64,000 nucleotides of DNA, from NCBI GenBank assembly GCA_002838185.1, contig CP017948.1:1116001-1180000 (forward strand). The letters run 5' to 3'. The notes beneath the pieces were generated by a model. That model worked only from the letters and a program-made list of their open reading frames with translations, searched no databases and was not told where the DNA came from. The position numbers were made by a program, and so were the translations under genes. This document shows positions 18,323-26,910 of the stretch, piece after piece. Origin of the DNA: Tenericutes bacterium MO-XQ (GTDB lineage Bacteria > Bacillota_I > Bacilli_A > Acholeplasmatales > Acholeplasmataceae). Position 1 is the stretch's first letter. Every line of letters begins with the position of its first letter.

Positions 18323-20355
18323 TGAAAAAGTTATTTATATTATTCTTTCTACTAACTTTAACACTCATCCCAACTTTAAAAGTAGATGCAAACGGCTTAC
18401 CTTATTCTACATTTACTTATAGTAGTGCACTTGGTCGCATGGTTTGGACACAAGATGCATATATACCATTATCCATTCAAACAGAACTTGCTGGTCTAGA
18501 GTTAGATCAACCAAGTGATATCACCATTGATGCTAATGATAATGTTTATATCGCTGATTATGGCAATAAACGTGTCATCAGATATAGCTTAGCAGATGAT
18601 ACTGTATTAACGATTGGTGAAGGTATTTTAGATCAACCTACAGGGATACATGTAGGTGAAGATGGACATTTATACGTTGCAGATTTTGGATTAAAAATGG
18701 GTCTAAAATTTGTTTATGATGCAGGTCTAAATGAGTATGTTTTAGAAACAACTTATCAAAAACCTGTAAACACACCTTATTTTTCAGATTCAGATGCATT
18801 TGATCCAACAAAAATCATTACCGATAAAGGAAATAATGTTTATATCCTTTTAGCCGGTAATATCAATGGACTTGCAGAATATGAAAACTCAGGAGATTTC
18901 TTTGGATTCTTTGGTGGAAACACGATTCCTAATACATGGGATAACGTTTTAAGATTCATTTTATTTGATGAAGATCAAAGAAGAGAATGGTTCCAAATGA
19001 TTCCAGATCCTGTTTATAATATTGCAGTGGATAGAGATGGATTAATCTTGACTACTACAAAAGGTGTAGACGGATACAAGAAACTAAATATCGCAAACTT
19101 TGTTTATAACGAATCAGTTTGGGGATTTGATACGACAGAAGATTTATTTGTTGGACCTTACGATACAATATTTAACATCACAACCGATGGATATATCGTT
19201 GAGTATGCTCCAGATGGTTCCGTATTATTTGTCTTTAGTGGACTTGATACAAGTAATCAAAAAGGTCTATTTAAAGCACCGACTGGTATTGCGGTAGATT
19301 CAAAAAATAATATTTATGCACTTGACCAAGAAACATCTGCACTTCAAGTATTTATTCCTACTGAGTTTGCAGATTTAGTTCATTATGCAATCAGCTTATA
19401 TCAAGACGGGCGTTATAGTGAGTCTTTAGAACCTTGGCAAGAAGTATTAAAGATGAATGGCTTATTTGATTTAGCAAACAAAGGAATCGGTAATGCATAT
19501 TTCTCTGATATGGATTATGAAAAAGCAATGGAATATTATGAAGTTGCAAGAGATCAAACAGGATACTCTGATGCATACTGGGAAGTAAGAAATGATGTTT
19601 TACTTAACAGTGGTGGTGTTGCAGTAACGTTTGTTTTAATTGCTATTGTATTATACTTTGTAAACTTATTTACCCATTTTATGGATTATGTAAAAGTACC
19701 ATTTAAAAAAGCAAAAACATATTTATCTAAATATAAGATTTATCAAGAATTAGTATTCCCATTTTATATCTTTAAACATCCAGCGGATGGATACTATGGT
19801 ATAAAGCGTGAGCAGAAGGGATCTAATTTTACTGCGACAATATATATATTAGTATTCTTCTTAGCGTATATATACTGGATTTATGAGACTAGCTTCTTAT
19901 TTAACAGTAGAATACCATCTGAAATTAATTTATTTGAAGAGTTAATAAAGATTGTTGTACCGTTTATGCTATGGGTTGTTGCAAATTATCTTGTATGTAG
20001 CATTAGAGATGGAGAAGGTAAATTAAGAGACGTTTTCCAAGCATCAGCTTATACATTATTGCCAATGATCATCACATTCCCGATTGTAACGATTGTATCA
20101 AAGGGCTTAACTTATAACGAAGCCTTCATTTATGATGCACTATTAATTATCGGTTTAAGTATTACAGTGATTTATTTCATCGTGATGGTTAAAGAAATTC
20201 ATTTCTATGATATGAAACCAACGATTGGCAATATTTTAATTTCAATATTCACAGCACTGATGATTGTTGCGGTGTTATTTATAGTTTATTTATTACTTAA
20301 TGAAGTATTTGGTTTATTTGCAGATATTGTAAGGGAGTTGATTAACCGTGGCTAA
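18322..20355 (+). CDS. NHL-repeat, TPR and Yip1-type membrane protein
   Basis: The 677-residue protein starts with a signal peptide (about 1-24). NHL-type beta-propeller repeats follow (about 55-345, recurring P-S-D-I-T-I-D-A-N-D-N-V-Y-I-A-D and P-T-G-I-A-V-D-S-K-N-N-I-Y-A-L-D). Next are a short TPR-like helical stretch (about 350-420, A-I-S-L-Y-Q-D-G-R-Y-S-E-S-L) and then several membrane helices (430 to the end) resembling the Yip1 family. The propeller would face outside the cell. From memory, similar NHL/Yip1 proteins occur beside large binding proteins and DUF5696 proteins in Firmicute sugar loci; their role is not known to me. Translational coupling on both sides suggests it is part of the uptake complex. 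Confidence 0.75.
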   Translation: MKKLFILFFLLTLTLIPTLKVDANGLPYSTFTYSSALGRMVWTQDAYIPLSIQTELAGLELDQPSDITIDANDNVYIADYGNKRVIRYSLADDTVLTIGEGILDQPTGIHVGEDGHLYVADFGLKMGLKFVYDAGLNEYVLETTYQKPVNTPYFSDSDAFDPTKIITDKGNNVYILLAGNINGLAEYENSGDFFGFFGGNTIPNTWDNVLRFILFDEDQRREWFQMIPDPVYNIAVDRDGLILTTTKGVDGYKKLNIANFVYNESVWGFDTTEDLFVGPYDTIFNITTDGYIVEYAPDGSVLFVFSGLDTSNQKGLFKAPTGIAVDSKNNIYALDQETSALQVFIPTEFADLVHYAISLYQDGRYSESLEPWQEVLKMNGLFDLANKGIGNAYFSDMDYEKAMEYYEVARDQTGYSDAYWEVRNDVLLNSGGVAVTFVLIAIVLYFVNLFTHFMDYVKVPFKKAKTYLSKYKIYQELVFPFYIFKHPADGYYGIKREQKGSNFTATIYILVFFLAYIYWIYETSFLFNSRIPSEINLFEELIKIVVPFMLWVVANYLVCSIRDGEGKLRDVFQASAYTLLPMIITFPIVTIVSKGLTYNEAFIYDALLIIGLSITVIYFIVMVKEIHFYDMKPTIGNILISIFTALMIVAVLFIVYLLLNEVFGLFADIVRELINRG

Positions 20356-22738
20356 ATATATGAAATATGTATTGATTGTTCTCATATTTAGTATGAGTGT
20401 TCTTGTGATATCTTATGGTTATCAACCACCTCGAGTATCTCAAGAAACCGATGTTGAAACAAATTTCAATTATATCAACCAAATCTTTTTAGAATCTTCT
20501 AGATATACTCAAAAAGATCAAGTTGATCAAGCAATCTTAGATGTTTATCATGATGATTTTCAAGTTGAGTTCACTTCCGCAGATATTTTAAGCTTAGGAT
20601 TTGAAGTCATGTTTGATACCCCTGAATTAACAGTTTATTTTGAAAAAGACTCATTTTCAATGATGGTCTATAATAAAGTAACTGATTACTTATGGTCATC
20701 AAGACCAGAGTTTCAAGGGATTAGTGGCAATAGAGAAAACAATACTCAAAACAGAAATCTTATGAATTCTGGATTATGGGTGAGCTATGTTAGAAGTCAA
20801 AATGTAACAGCATCAACGATTTCTACTGAATCACTATATTCATTAGCAGAAGCTTCATATGTGACAGATGGATCGATTAAAGAAGGACAAGAGGATCCGC
20901 TAAATGTCTATCAACTTGAAGCAGGAAGTTATGCAACAAGAAGAGTATCTACATCTATTAAAAATAAAACAACAACTGGATTTACAGTTGCTGTTGATTT
21001 GAAAACAATTGATATTAAGTTTGAAGTTAACATCAGTTTGATTGATGGTGTTTTAGGTGTACATATTCCAGTTGATCTTATTGAAGAATATGATGAAATT
21101 TATCGATTATTATCAATACAAGTATTCCCTTATTTAGGAGCAACCAGAGAAGACTATTTCCCAGGTTATATGATGATTCCAGATGGTGTCGGTGCTTTAG
21201 TAAGAACGAATAAAGCATACAATACATCATTTACTTCACCATTTTATGGGATTGATTTAGGATATACACAAACATCAATTCCTCAATTATCAGTTCCTAT
21301 TTTTGGTATGGTTCATGAGCATGGCGCAAATGGATATTTAGCTGAAGTTGAAGAAGGCGCTGATGTGACTACATTACGTGCTCAATTTTGGGGAACTAAC
21401 ACAAGATATCAGCGCATAGGTACAAGATATAATGTTAGACAAATGTACCGTTATATCATTAATAAAGCTGGAGACGGTAATGATACCATCAGCGATGATT
21501 TTACGACAAGCGATTTTAAGATCAATTATTATTTCTTATCAGATGATGATGCATCATATGTTGGTATGGCAAAAATCTATCGTGATAAACTCATCGATAC
21601 TGGTGTCTTGAGTGCTCAAGAAAAAGATCTAAATAATCAAATACCGATTCATTTAGGATACATCATGGGTGATCAAGAACAATCATTTATAGGCTCTACA
21701 AACATTAAGATGACAACTGTTGAGGATGTCTATAATAGTTATCAGTCATTTAAAGAAAATAATTTAGGTAATCAGCAAGTAACTCTATATGGATGGAGTA
21801 AAGACGGATATGTCTTCCAAGCACCTTATGATAGACAAATTGCGAACAAAAATGATTATAAAGAACTATTTGAAACAATTAAGTCTGATCAAAACACAGT
21901 GTATTTAGATAATGATTATGTAAATGCTTCTGAACTTACTGATCGAGTATCATTTAACAGAGATGTTGCAAGAGACTTATCTAGATTAAAGATGCAAAGA
22001 AACTTTAGAAGCTTAAATGCTCAAATTACAGAAGTTTACTTTTTATATCCAGAACAAAGTTATAAATTTGCACTTGACGATCAAGCATTTTTCCAAGACT
22101 TAGGTGTCTCAGGTTTATATTTATCAACGATCGGTAGTCTACTATACAGCTATTATGATGGTGGCAATTATGAGCGTTCAGTCTCACTGGGTTATTATAA
22201 TGATATTATTGATTTATATGACAACGTATTGTTAAGTAATCCGAATGCTTATTTCTTTGACGACATCAGTGGTTATTTAGATATGCCAATTACAAATGCA
22301 CAATACGATTACTACACTGATTTAGTGCCAATTTTACCATTAATATTAAAAGGTAGTATCTCTTATTACACACCGTTTTTGAATTTCAATGCGATGGGTG
22401 AAGATAGACTCTTAATGATGGTTGATTTTGGTATCAATCCAAGTTATATTTTAACTGAAGAAGACACTTATGAAATGCGTTATACCAATGCATCAGTATT
22501 CTATACAACAACTAGAAGTGATTATGAAGATGAAATTATAGAAACATATGGGTATTTAGATGATGCCTTAAATCATGTACTTGGTGCAAGTATTGAAAAT
22601 CGAGAAGTGCTTCAAACAGGATTTGTAAAAGTCACTTATTCAAATGGTGTGATCATTTATGTTAACTATAACTATGAGGATGTTACATTGGATGGTCATA
22701 CAGTTGAATCAAGAGATTATAAGGTGGTGGTATCATGA
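20348..22738 (+). CDS. Anchored extracytoplasmic DUF5696-like protein
   Basis: The 796-residue product begins at GTG 20348, 8 bases inside the preceding gene, with AGGGAG upstream. It has one N-terminal membrane segment (about 6-24) and no lipobox, so it is probably anchored outside the membrane. The rest is a long mixed alpha/beta region. The part from about residue 410 onward (H-L-G-Y-I-M-G, Y-G-W-S-K-D-G, L-G-V-S-G-L-Y-L-S-T-I-G) has the look of a TIM-barrel glycosidase-like domain. I match it to DUF5696 mainly by context and general form. Whether it has enzymatic activity cannot be read from the sequence. Confidence 0.6.
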   Translation: MAKYMKYVLIVLIFSMSVLVISYGYQPPRVSQETDVETNFNYINQIFLESSRYTQKDQVDQAILDVYHDDFQVEFTSADILSLGFEVMFDTPELTVYFEKDSFSMMVYNKVTDYLWSSRPEFQGISGNRENNTQNRNLMNSGLWVSYVRSQNVTASTISTESLYSLAEASYVTDGSIKEGQEDPLNVYQLEAGSYATRRVSTSIKNKTTTGFTVAVDLKTIDIKFEVNISLIDGVLGVHIPVDLIEEYDEIYRLLSIQVFPYLGATREDYFPGYMMIPDGVGALVRTNKAYNTSFTSPFYGIDLGYTQTSIPQLSVPIFGMVHEHGANGYLAEVEEGADVTTLRAQFWGTNTRYQRIGTRYNVRQMYRYIINKAGDGNDTISDDFTTSDFKINYYFLSDDDASYVGMAKIYRDKLIDTGVLSAQEKDLNNQIPIHLGYIMGDQEQSFIGSTNIKMTTVEDVYNSYQSFKENNLGNQQVTLYGWSKDGYVFQAPYDRQIANKNDYKELFETIKSDQNTVYLDNDYVNASELTDRVSFNRDVARDLSRLKMQRNFRSLNAQITEVYFLYPEQSYKFALDDQAFFQDLGVSGLYLSTIGSLLYSYYDGGNYERSVSLGYYNDIIDLYDNVLLSNPNAYFFDDISGYLDMPITNAQYDYYTDLVPILPLILKGSISYYTPFLNFNAMGEDRLLMMVDFGINPSYILTEEDTYEMRYTNASVFYTTTRSDYEDEIIETYGYLDDALNHVLGASIENREVLQTGFVKVTYSNGVIIYVNYNYEDVTLDGHTVESRDYKVVVS

Positions 22739-23790
22739 AAAAAGTACTTAGTAAAATCATGACTCCACTTGCTAAAGCATGGGCTTCAGTTTCAGCATTC
22801 TACGATAAAAAAATCGCAAAACATGTTGAAAAAGTGAAATATGCCTTATCCCATAACTTTATTATCAGAAGAGTGGGCTTAAAACTAACATTATTTGGAT
22901 TTATAAAAATTGATATTACAAGAAGAAGAAGAGAAGCGTTTTACGGTTATATCTTCATCTTGTTATGGATCATAGGGTTTGCAATATTTACCCTATATCC
23001 AATGTTTTACTCACTATACTTAAGTTTCACAGAAGCTTATTATAGTTTGGAAACTGGTGTTGAAACAACATTTATAGGGTTTACGAATTATTTAAATGTC
23101 TTTAGAAGTCAAACGTTATTACCTTTATTTGCAACATACATTGGTAAAATGTTGATTTCAGTACCTCTTATTATTGTATTTTCGATATTGATTGCGGTAC
23201 TCATTAATAATCCAATTAAGCTTAAGGGTTTTTGGAGAACAATTTTCTTCTTACCAGTTGTTATTTCAACAGGACCCGTGATTGCTGAATTAAACAATCA
23301 AGATGCAACCTCTATACCTTCTTTAGAAGATAGTACACTAATTGTGTTTATCTCTGAAAACTTAGGACCTTGGATTGCAAGTCCAGTTGAAGCAATTTTA
23401 ACATCGATGTTACTTATTTTATGGTATGCAGGTATTCCTATTTTGATCTTCTTAGCGGGACTTCAAAAAATTGATGGATCCATTTATGAAGCAGCAGCGA
23501 TTGATGGTGCTTCACCTTGGGATCGTTTCTGGAAGATTACATTACCATCGATTAGTCCACTCATTAGTGTGAGTGTGATTTATATCGTTGTTTCAATGAG
23601 TTTATTTGTTGAATCAGGTGGTATTCTAGATTTAGCTAGAAGTCATATGCTCGTTGGAGCACCTGACTCTACATTCTGGTTTGGATATGGATATGCAGCT
23701 ACCATCGCATGGGTTTATTTCTTGCTTATGGTTATCATTATGGGTATATTCATCTTAATCCTTTCAGCAAGAAGAAAGGAGAAAAACTAA
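22735..23790 (+). CDS. ABC sugar permease, MalF type (second pair)
   Basis: This 351-residue permease carries an N-terminal cytoplasmic extension of about 70 residues, rich in Lys and Arg, before its first helix (Y-G-Y-I-F-I-L-L-W-I-I-G-F). The EAA loop is Y-E-A-A-A-I-D-G-A-S-P-W near residues 250-261, then T-L-P-S-I-S-P. The start overlaps the DUF5696-like gene by 4 bases and the stop overlaps the partner permease by 1. This second pair could serve the lipoprotein receptor at 11962, leaving the first pair for the 1022-residue receptor, but the pairing is inference. Confidence 0.92.
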   Translation: MKKVLSKIMTPLAKAWASVSAFYDKKIAKHVEKVKYALSHNFIIRRVGLKLTLFGFIKIDITRRRREAFYGYIFILLWIIGFAIFTLYPMFYSLYLSFTEAYYSLETGVETTFIGFTNYLNVFRSQTLLPLFATYIGKMLISVPLIIVFSILIAVLINNPIKLKGFWRTIFFLPVVISTGPVIAELNNQDATSIPSLEDSTLIVFISENLGPWIASPVEAILTSMLLILWYAGIPILIFLAGLQKIDGSIYEAAAIDGASPWDRFWKITLPSISPLISVSVIYIVVSMSLFVESGGILDLARSHMLVGAPDSTFWFGYGYAATIAWVYFLLMVIIMGIFILILSARRKEKN

Positions 23791-24722
23791 TGAAAAAATT
23801 TGATACTAAACATTTTAAAATTAAAGCAAGAAAATTCTTATTTGGTATGAATTTTGTGGATGGATTTGTGTATAAGTTTGTCATTTACACATTACTCATC
23901 AGTTTTAGTTATATCTATTTATATCCTGTCCTATTTATGACAGTTAACAGTTTTATGACTGTTGATGATCTTATTAATCCAGGTGTTAAGTGGATTCCTA
24001 CAGCCTTGCAGTTTGAAAACTATGGGCGAGCTTTACAAGTTTTAGAATTACCTGGATCTATCGTTTCAACAACCTCTTATGTATTAAAAGTATCGATATC
24101 AGTTACGATATCATCTGCAATCATTGGATATGGGTTTGCGAAATTTAGATTCCCTTTAAAAAACTTGTTGTTTGTACTTATGCTTGCAACATTCATCTTA
24201 CCTTCACAAGTAACGATGGTAGCAAACCTAGTTATCTTTAATAACCTAGGCTTAATGAGTACTCAAAATGCAATGATTTTACCTGCTATTTTTGGTCAAG
24301 GTGTCAATGCAGCGATTTATATTTTGATTTTCTATCAATTCTTTAAGACGATTCCGGGTGTATTAATGGAATCAGCAGAGGTTGATGGTGCATCACAATT
24401 TAGAATTTTCACAAGAATTGCAATTCCACTTGCAATTCCATCGTTTTTGATTGTATTCTTATTTAGTTTTGTTTGGTATTGGAATGAAACGTTTATCACA
24501 TCTCTATATGTTGGTGGACGCATTACCTTACCACTTAAGTTACAAGCATTTAGATCAAGCTATGAAACACTATTCCCTCCTGGATCTGCAGGATCGGAAC
24601 TTAATGAAGCAATCATGCTTGCAGGCAACATGTTAACCATATTACCACTTCTTGTGTTATACTTTATTGCACAAAGATACTTTGTTGAAAGTATCGATAG
24701 AACTGGTATCACAGGAGAGTAG
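23790..24722 (+). CDS. ABC sugar permease, MalG type (second pair)
   Basis: The 310-residue product starts at ATG 23790 (TAATG overlap with the previous stop, AAAGGAG upstream). A longer reading from 23709 would overlap the partner gene by 82 bases and is not supported. Six membrane helices are predicted. The EAA motif E-S-A-E-V-D-G-A-S-Q-F-R-I-F is followed by I-P-L-A-I-P. It completes the second permease pair. No ATP-binding subunit is encoded here. Confidence 0.92.
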   Translation: MKKFDTKHFKIKARKFLFGMNFVDGFVYKFVIYTLLISFSYIYLYPVLFMTVNSFMTVDDLINPGVKWIPTALQFENYGRALQVLELPGSIVSTTSYVLKVSISVTISSAIIGYGFAKFRFPLKNLLFVLMLATFILPSQVTMVANLVIFNNLGLMSTQNAMILPAIFGQGVNAAIYILIFYQFFKTIPGVLMESAEVDGASQFRIFTRIAIPLAIPSFLIVFLFSFVWYWNETFITSLYVGGRITLPLKLQAFRSSYETLFPPGSAGSELNEAIMLAGNMLTILPLLVLYFIAQRYFVESIDRTGITGE

Positions 24723-24727
24723 ATTTT

Positions 24728-25849
24728 ATGAAAAAATTATTAATTTTAATCTTATTGATGTTCGTCATCGTTGGATGTGAACCTTCAGAAGACCCGATAG
24801 ATGTAGATCCTTTAGTTCCAGTAGAGGACTGTAATGAAGCTACCCTTGAAGGTGGATGGGTCTGTATATGGGCTGATGAGTTTGAAGGCGATTCCATCGA
24901 TGAAGATAAATGGAATTTTGAAGTCAATGGTTACGGCGGGGGTAACAATGAACTTCAATATTATACAAGAGAAAATGCTGAAATCGTTGATGGCAAATTA
25001 GTGATTACAGCGAAACAAGAATCTTATTTAGGTAAAGATTATACGTCAAGTCGTCTTACAACAAAATATAAAGGTGATTTTACATATGGACGTATTATTG
25101 TCTCTGCAAAACTACCTTCAGGTGCTGGCACATGGCCAGCAATCTGGATGATGCCTACCATGAGTGTTTATGGTGGTTGGCCAAACAGTGGAGAAATTGA
25201 TATTATGGAATATGTTGGTAGAGATCCGGGGAATTTATTTTCTACCATCCATACTGCGAAGTTTAATCATAGTTTAGGTACACAAATTGGTTTTGATACT
25301 GATGCACCAACTGCAGAAACAGAGTTCAATGAATATGAAATCATTTGGAATCCAGGTGAAATCGTCACTTACATGAATGGTGAACCTTTCGCAACTTTCA
25401 GATATACTGCAGCATTTAATCAAGATGTACCTTATCATGCAGCATTTCCATTTGATCAAGATTTCTTCTTGATATTAAATCTTGCGATTGGTGGTAATTT
25501 AGGTGGAGCAGTTGATAACTCAATTTTCCCACAAGCTTTTGAAATCGACTATGTTAGAGTTTATAAATATGACTATGCGACTATCGATAAAGAAGCACCA
25601 TCAAATATAGAAGATTTATCTATTTCACCACTCCAAAATGCAATCTATTGGGATGCAGCAGAAGATGATTATGGTGTTGAAAAATATGCGATTTATGTTG
25701 ATGGAGAGCTTTATGATCATGCTAATTTAAATCAATATATTTTCGATCGTCTTGAAAGCGGTAGATCATATCAAATTCAAGTTCAAGCAATTGATTTCTT
25801 AGGTAGAACTTCTGAAATTAGTCAAGTTTTATCCTTTACGTACGTCTAA
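24728..25849 (+). CDS. Secreted GH16 laminarinase lipoprotein with C-terminal FN3 domain
   Basis: This 373-residue protein has a signal peptide and lipobox V-I-V-G-C with attachment at C17. The GH16 catalytic domain (about 38-285) carries G-E-I-D-I-M-E, placing the nucleophile at E156, D158 and the acid/base at E161, with W-P-A-I-W-M-M upstream as in beta-1,3-glucanases. A fibronectin-III-like domain follows (about 290-373, I-Y-V-D-G-E-L-Y, Y-Q-I-Q-V-Q-A-I-D). As the last gene of the operon it should cut glucan at the cell surface for capture by the CBM lipoprotein and binding proteins. It is the extracellular partner of the cytoplasmic GH16 enzyme at 4531. Confidence 0.92.
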   Translation: MKKLLILILLMFVIVGCEPSEDPIDVDPLVPVEDCNEATLEGGWVCIWADEFEGDSIDEDKWNFEVNGYGGGNNELQYYTRENAEIVDGKLVITAKQESYLGKDYTSSRLTTKYKGDFTYGRIIVSAKLPSGAGTWPAIWMMPTMSVYGGWPNSGEIDIMEYVGRDPGNLFSTIHTAKFNHSLGTQIGFDTDAPTAETEFNEYEIIWNPGEIVTYMNGEPFATFRYTAAFNQDVPYHAAFPFDQDFFLILNLAIGGNLGGAVDNSIFPQAFEIDYVRVYKYDYATIDKEAPSNIEDLSISPLQNAIYWDAAEDDYGVEKYAIYVDGELYDHANLNQYIFDRLESGRSYQIQVQAIDFLGRTSEISQVLSFTYV

Positions 25850-25880
25850 AAAAAATTTACATAAAAAATTATTATTTTAC

Positions 25881-25909
25881 GTGCAATTTACTTCAAAGTT
25901 GTGTATAAT
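25881..25909 (+). promoter_or_regulatory. Candidate promoter of a small RNA
   Basis: A clear -10 TATAAT (25904-25909) is preceded at 17 bp by GTGCAA, a weak -35. It lies 32 bases after the GH16 lipoprotein stop codon, and no reading frame follows before the terminator. Confidence 0.45.
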
Positions 25910-25915
25910 ATGAAT

Positions 25916-26038
25916 GTATTGATAGTTGCATGATAGTCAAAGTGAGTTTTACCTTTTTTGTAAGACTTGCTTATCATGATAATTATCAATAATGCCCTAG
26001 TGATAACTCCCCCCCAATCACTAGGGCTCATTTTTTTT
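25916..26038 (+). ncRNA. Candidate structured small RNA with a C7 loop
   Basis: About 120 bases from the predicted start to the terminator lack a credible reading frame. The 5' part (ttgatagttgcatgatag, about 25919-25936) is imperfectly complementary to cttatcatgataattatcaa (about 25971-25990), forming a long stem. The 3' part is the terminator hairpin whose loop holds seven consecutive C. C-rich loops of this kind are used by several Firmicute small RNAs to pair with Shine-Dalgarno sequences. It could instead be the processed 3' end of the glucan operon mRNA. I do not recognise it as 6S, SRP RNA or tmRNA. Confidence 0.45.
25994..26038 (+). terminator. Terminator of the glucan operon or small RNA
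   Basis: GCCCTAGTGA (25994-26003) pairs perfectly with TCACTAGGGC (26018-26027); eight T follow at 26031-26038. The 14-base loop contains CCCCCCC at 26009-26015. Confidence 0.9.
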
Positions 26039-26109
26039 ATATTACCTTTATGAATTGCTTTATTGTGTGATATAATCAATGTATAAGAAGATGTAAATGA
26101 GGTTTATAT

Positions 26110-26808
26110 ATGCCAAATAAAGTACTTTTAATTGAAGATAATGTCATTATAAGCAAAAGCATTGAACAAAAACTTAAATCTGAACTTTACGATGTGAAGT
26201 CTGTTTTTAATGGTGAAGATGCTATTACTCAATATGATAAAGATAAATACGATGTCGTATTACTTGATCTTATGTTACCAAAGGTCAGTGGTGAAGATGT
26301 TTTAAAACATATAAGATCAAAAGGTGATACGCCTGTGATCATTATTTCAACCAAAGATACTGATGTTGAAAAAGCAATTAATCTAGGATTAGGTGCTGAT
26401 GACTATGTCGTTAAACCTTTTTCAATGCTTGAACTGCTTGCTAGAGTTAAAGCATTACTTAGAAGAAGTAAGCACCATGAAGAAAAGCCTAAACAAGCCT
26501 TATATGAGTTTAATGATATCACTGTGAATCTAAACACCTTTCAGGTTAAAAAGGCGGGAGAACCGCTAGAACTCACACTCAAAGAGTTTGAAATATTAAA
26601 GCTTTTACTTACACATCCTGATCAAACATTCTCTAAACAAGAAATGTATCGCAAGATATGGAATGAAGAGTATTATTTTAATGATAACGTCATCAATGTA
26701 TATATAAGAAGATTAAGAAAGAAAATTGAAGAAGACCCATCAAATCCTAAGATTGTAGTTACCATGTGGGGATTTGGATATAAACTTGGACAAATAGATA
26801 TCAAGTAG
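26110..26808 (+). CDS. OmpR/PhoB-family response regulator, orphan
   Basis: This 232-residue regulator has a receiver domain (about 1-115: acidic pair E-D near residues 9-10, phosphoacceptor D53 in V-V-L-L-D-L-M-L-P, conserved K-P-F near residue 103) and a winged-helix DNA-binding domain (about 132-228, ending V-V-T-M-W-G-F-G-Y-K-L). All phosphorylation residues are present, so it is built to be activated, yet no histidine kinase is encoded nearby. TATAAT at 26071-26076 is its likely -10. Two following genes carry TTAAGA-type repeats in their promoters and are candidate targets. It is in the size range of PhoP/WalR-type regulators, but subfamily assignment needs alignment. Confidence 0.93.
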   Translation: MPNKVLLIEDNVIISKSIEQKLKSELYDVKSVFNGEDAITQYDKDKYDVVLLDLMLPKVSGEDVLKHIRSKGDTPVIIISTKDTDVEKAINLGLGADDYVVKPFSMLELLARVKALLRRSKHHEEKPKQALYEFNDITVNLNTFQVKKAGEPLELTLKEFEILKLLLTHPDQTFSKQEMYRKIWNEEYYFNDNVINVYIRRLRKKIEEDPSNPKIVVTMWGFGYKLGQIDIK

Positions 26809-26834
26809 AGCACAATAGTTGCTCTACTTTTTTT
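26805..26834 (+). terminator. Terminator of the response regulator gene
   Basis: GTAGAGCA (26805-26812) and TGCTCTAC (26820-26827) form an 8-bp stem followed by seven T. The gene's stop codon lies inside the stem. Confidence 0.88.
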
Positions 26835-26847
26835 ATTTAATAAAGAA

Positions 26848-26890
26848 TTAAGAATTGATTAAGATTTGGGACATATAAAATGACTATAAT
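26848..26890 (+). promoter_or_regulatory. Promoter with PhoP-box-like direct repeat
   Basis: TTAAGAATT (26848-26856) and TTAAGATTT (26859-26867) give TTAAGA-N5-TTAAGA, an 11-bp period. This is the geometry bound by OmpR-family dimers such as Bacillus PhoP. A TATAAT -10 lies at 26885-26890. The regulator encoded just upstream is the obvious candidate to bind. Confidence 0.55.
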
Positions 26891-26910
26891 GAATTAGAAA
26901 GGGTGATTTG

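Noticed and set aside
23709-23789. Longer N-terminus for the last permease
   Set aside because: It would overlap the partner permease by 82 bases and lacks a ribosome binding site, while ATG 23790 has AAAGGAG and a TAATG overlap.
25916-26038. 6S RNA, SRP RNA or tmRNA as identity of the candidate small RNA
   Set aside because: None of the conserved cores of these RNAs (such as the SRP GGAAG/AGCA loops or a tmRNA tag frame and tRNA-like ends) is visible, and the size is unsuited to 6S or tmRNA.
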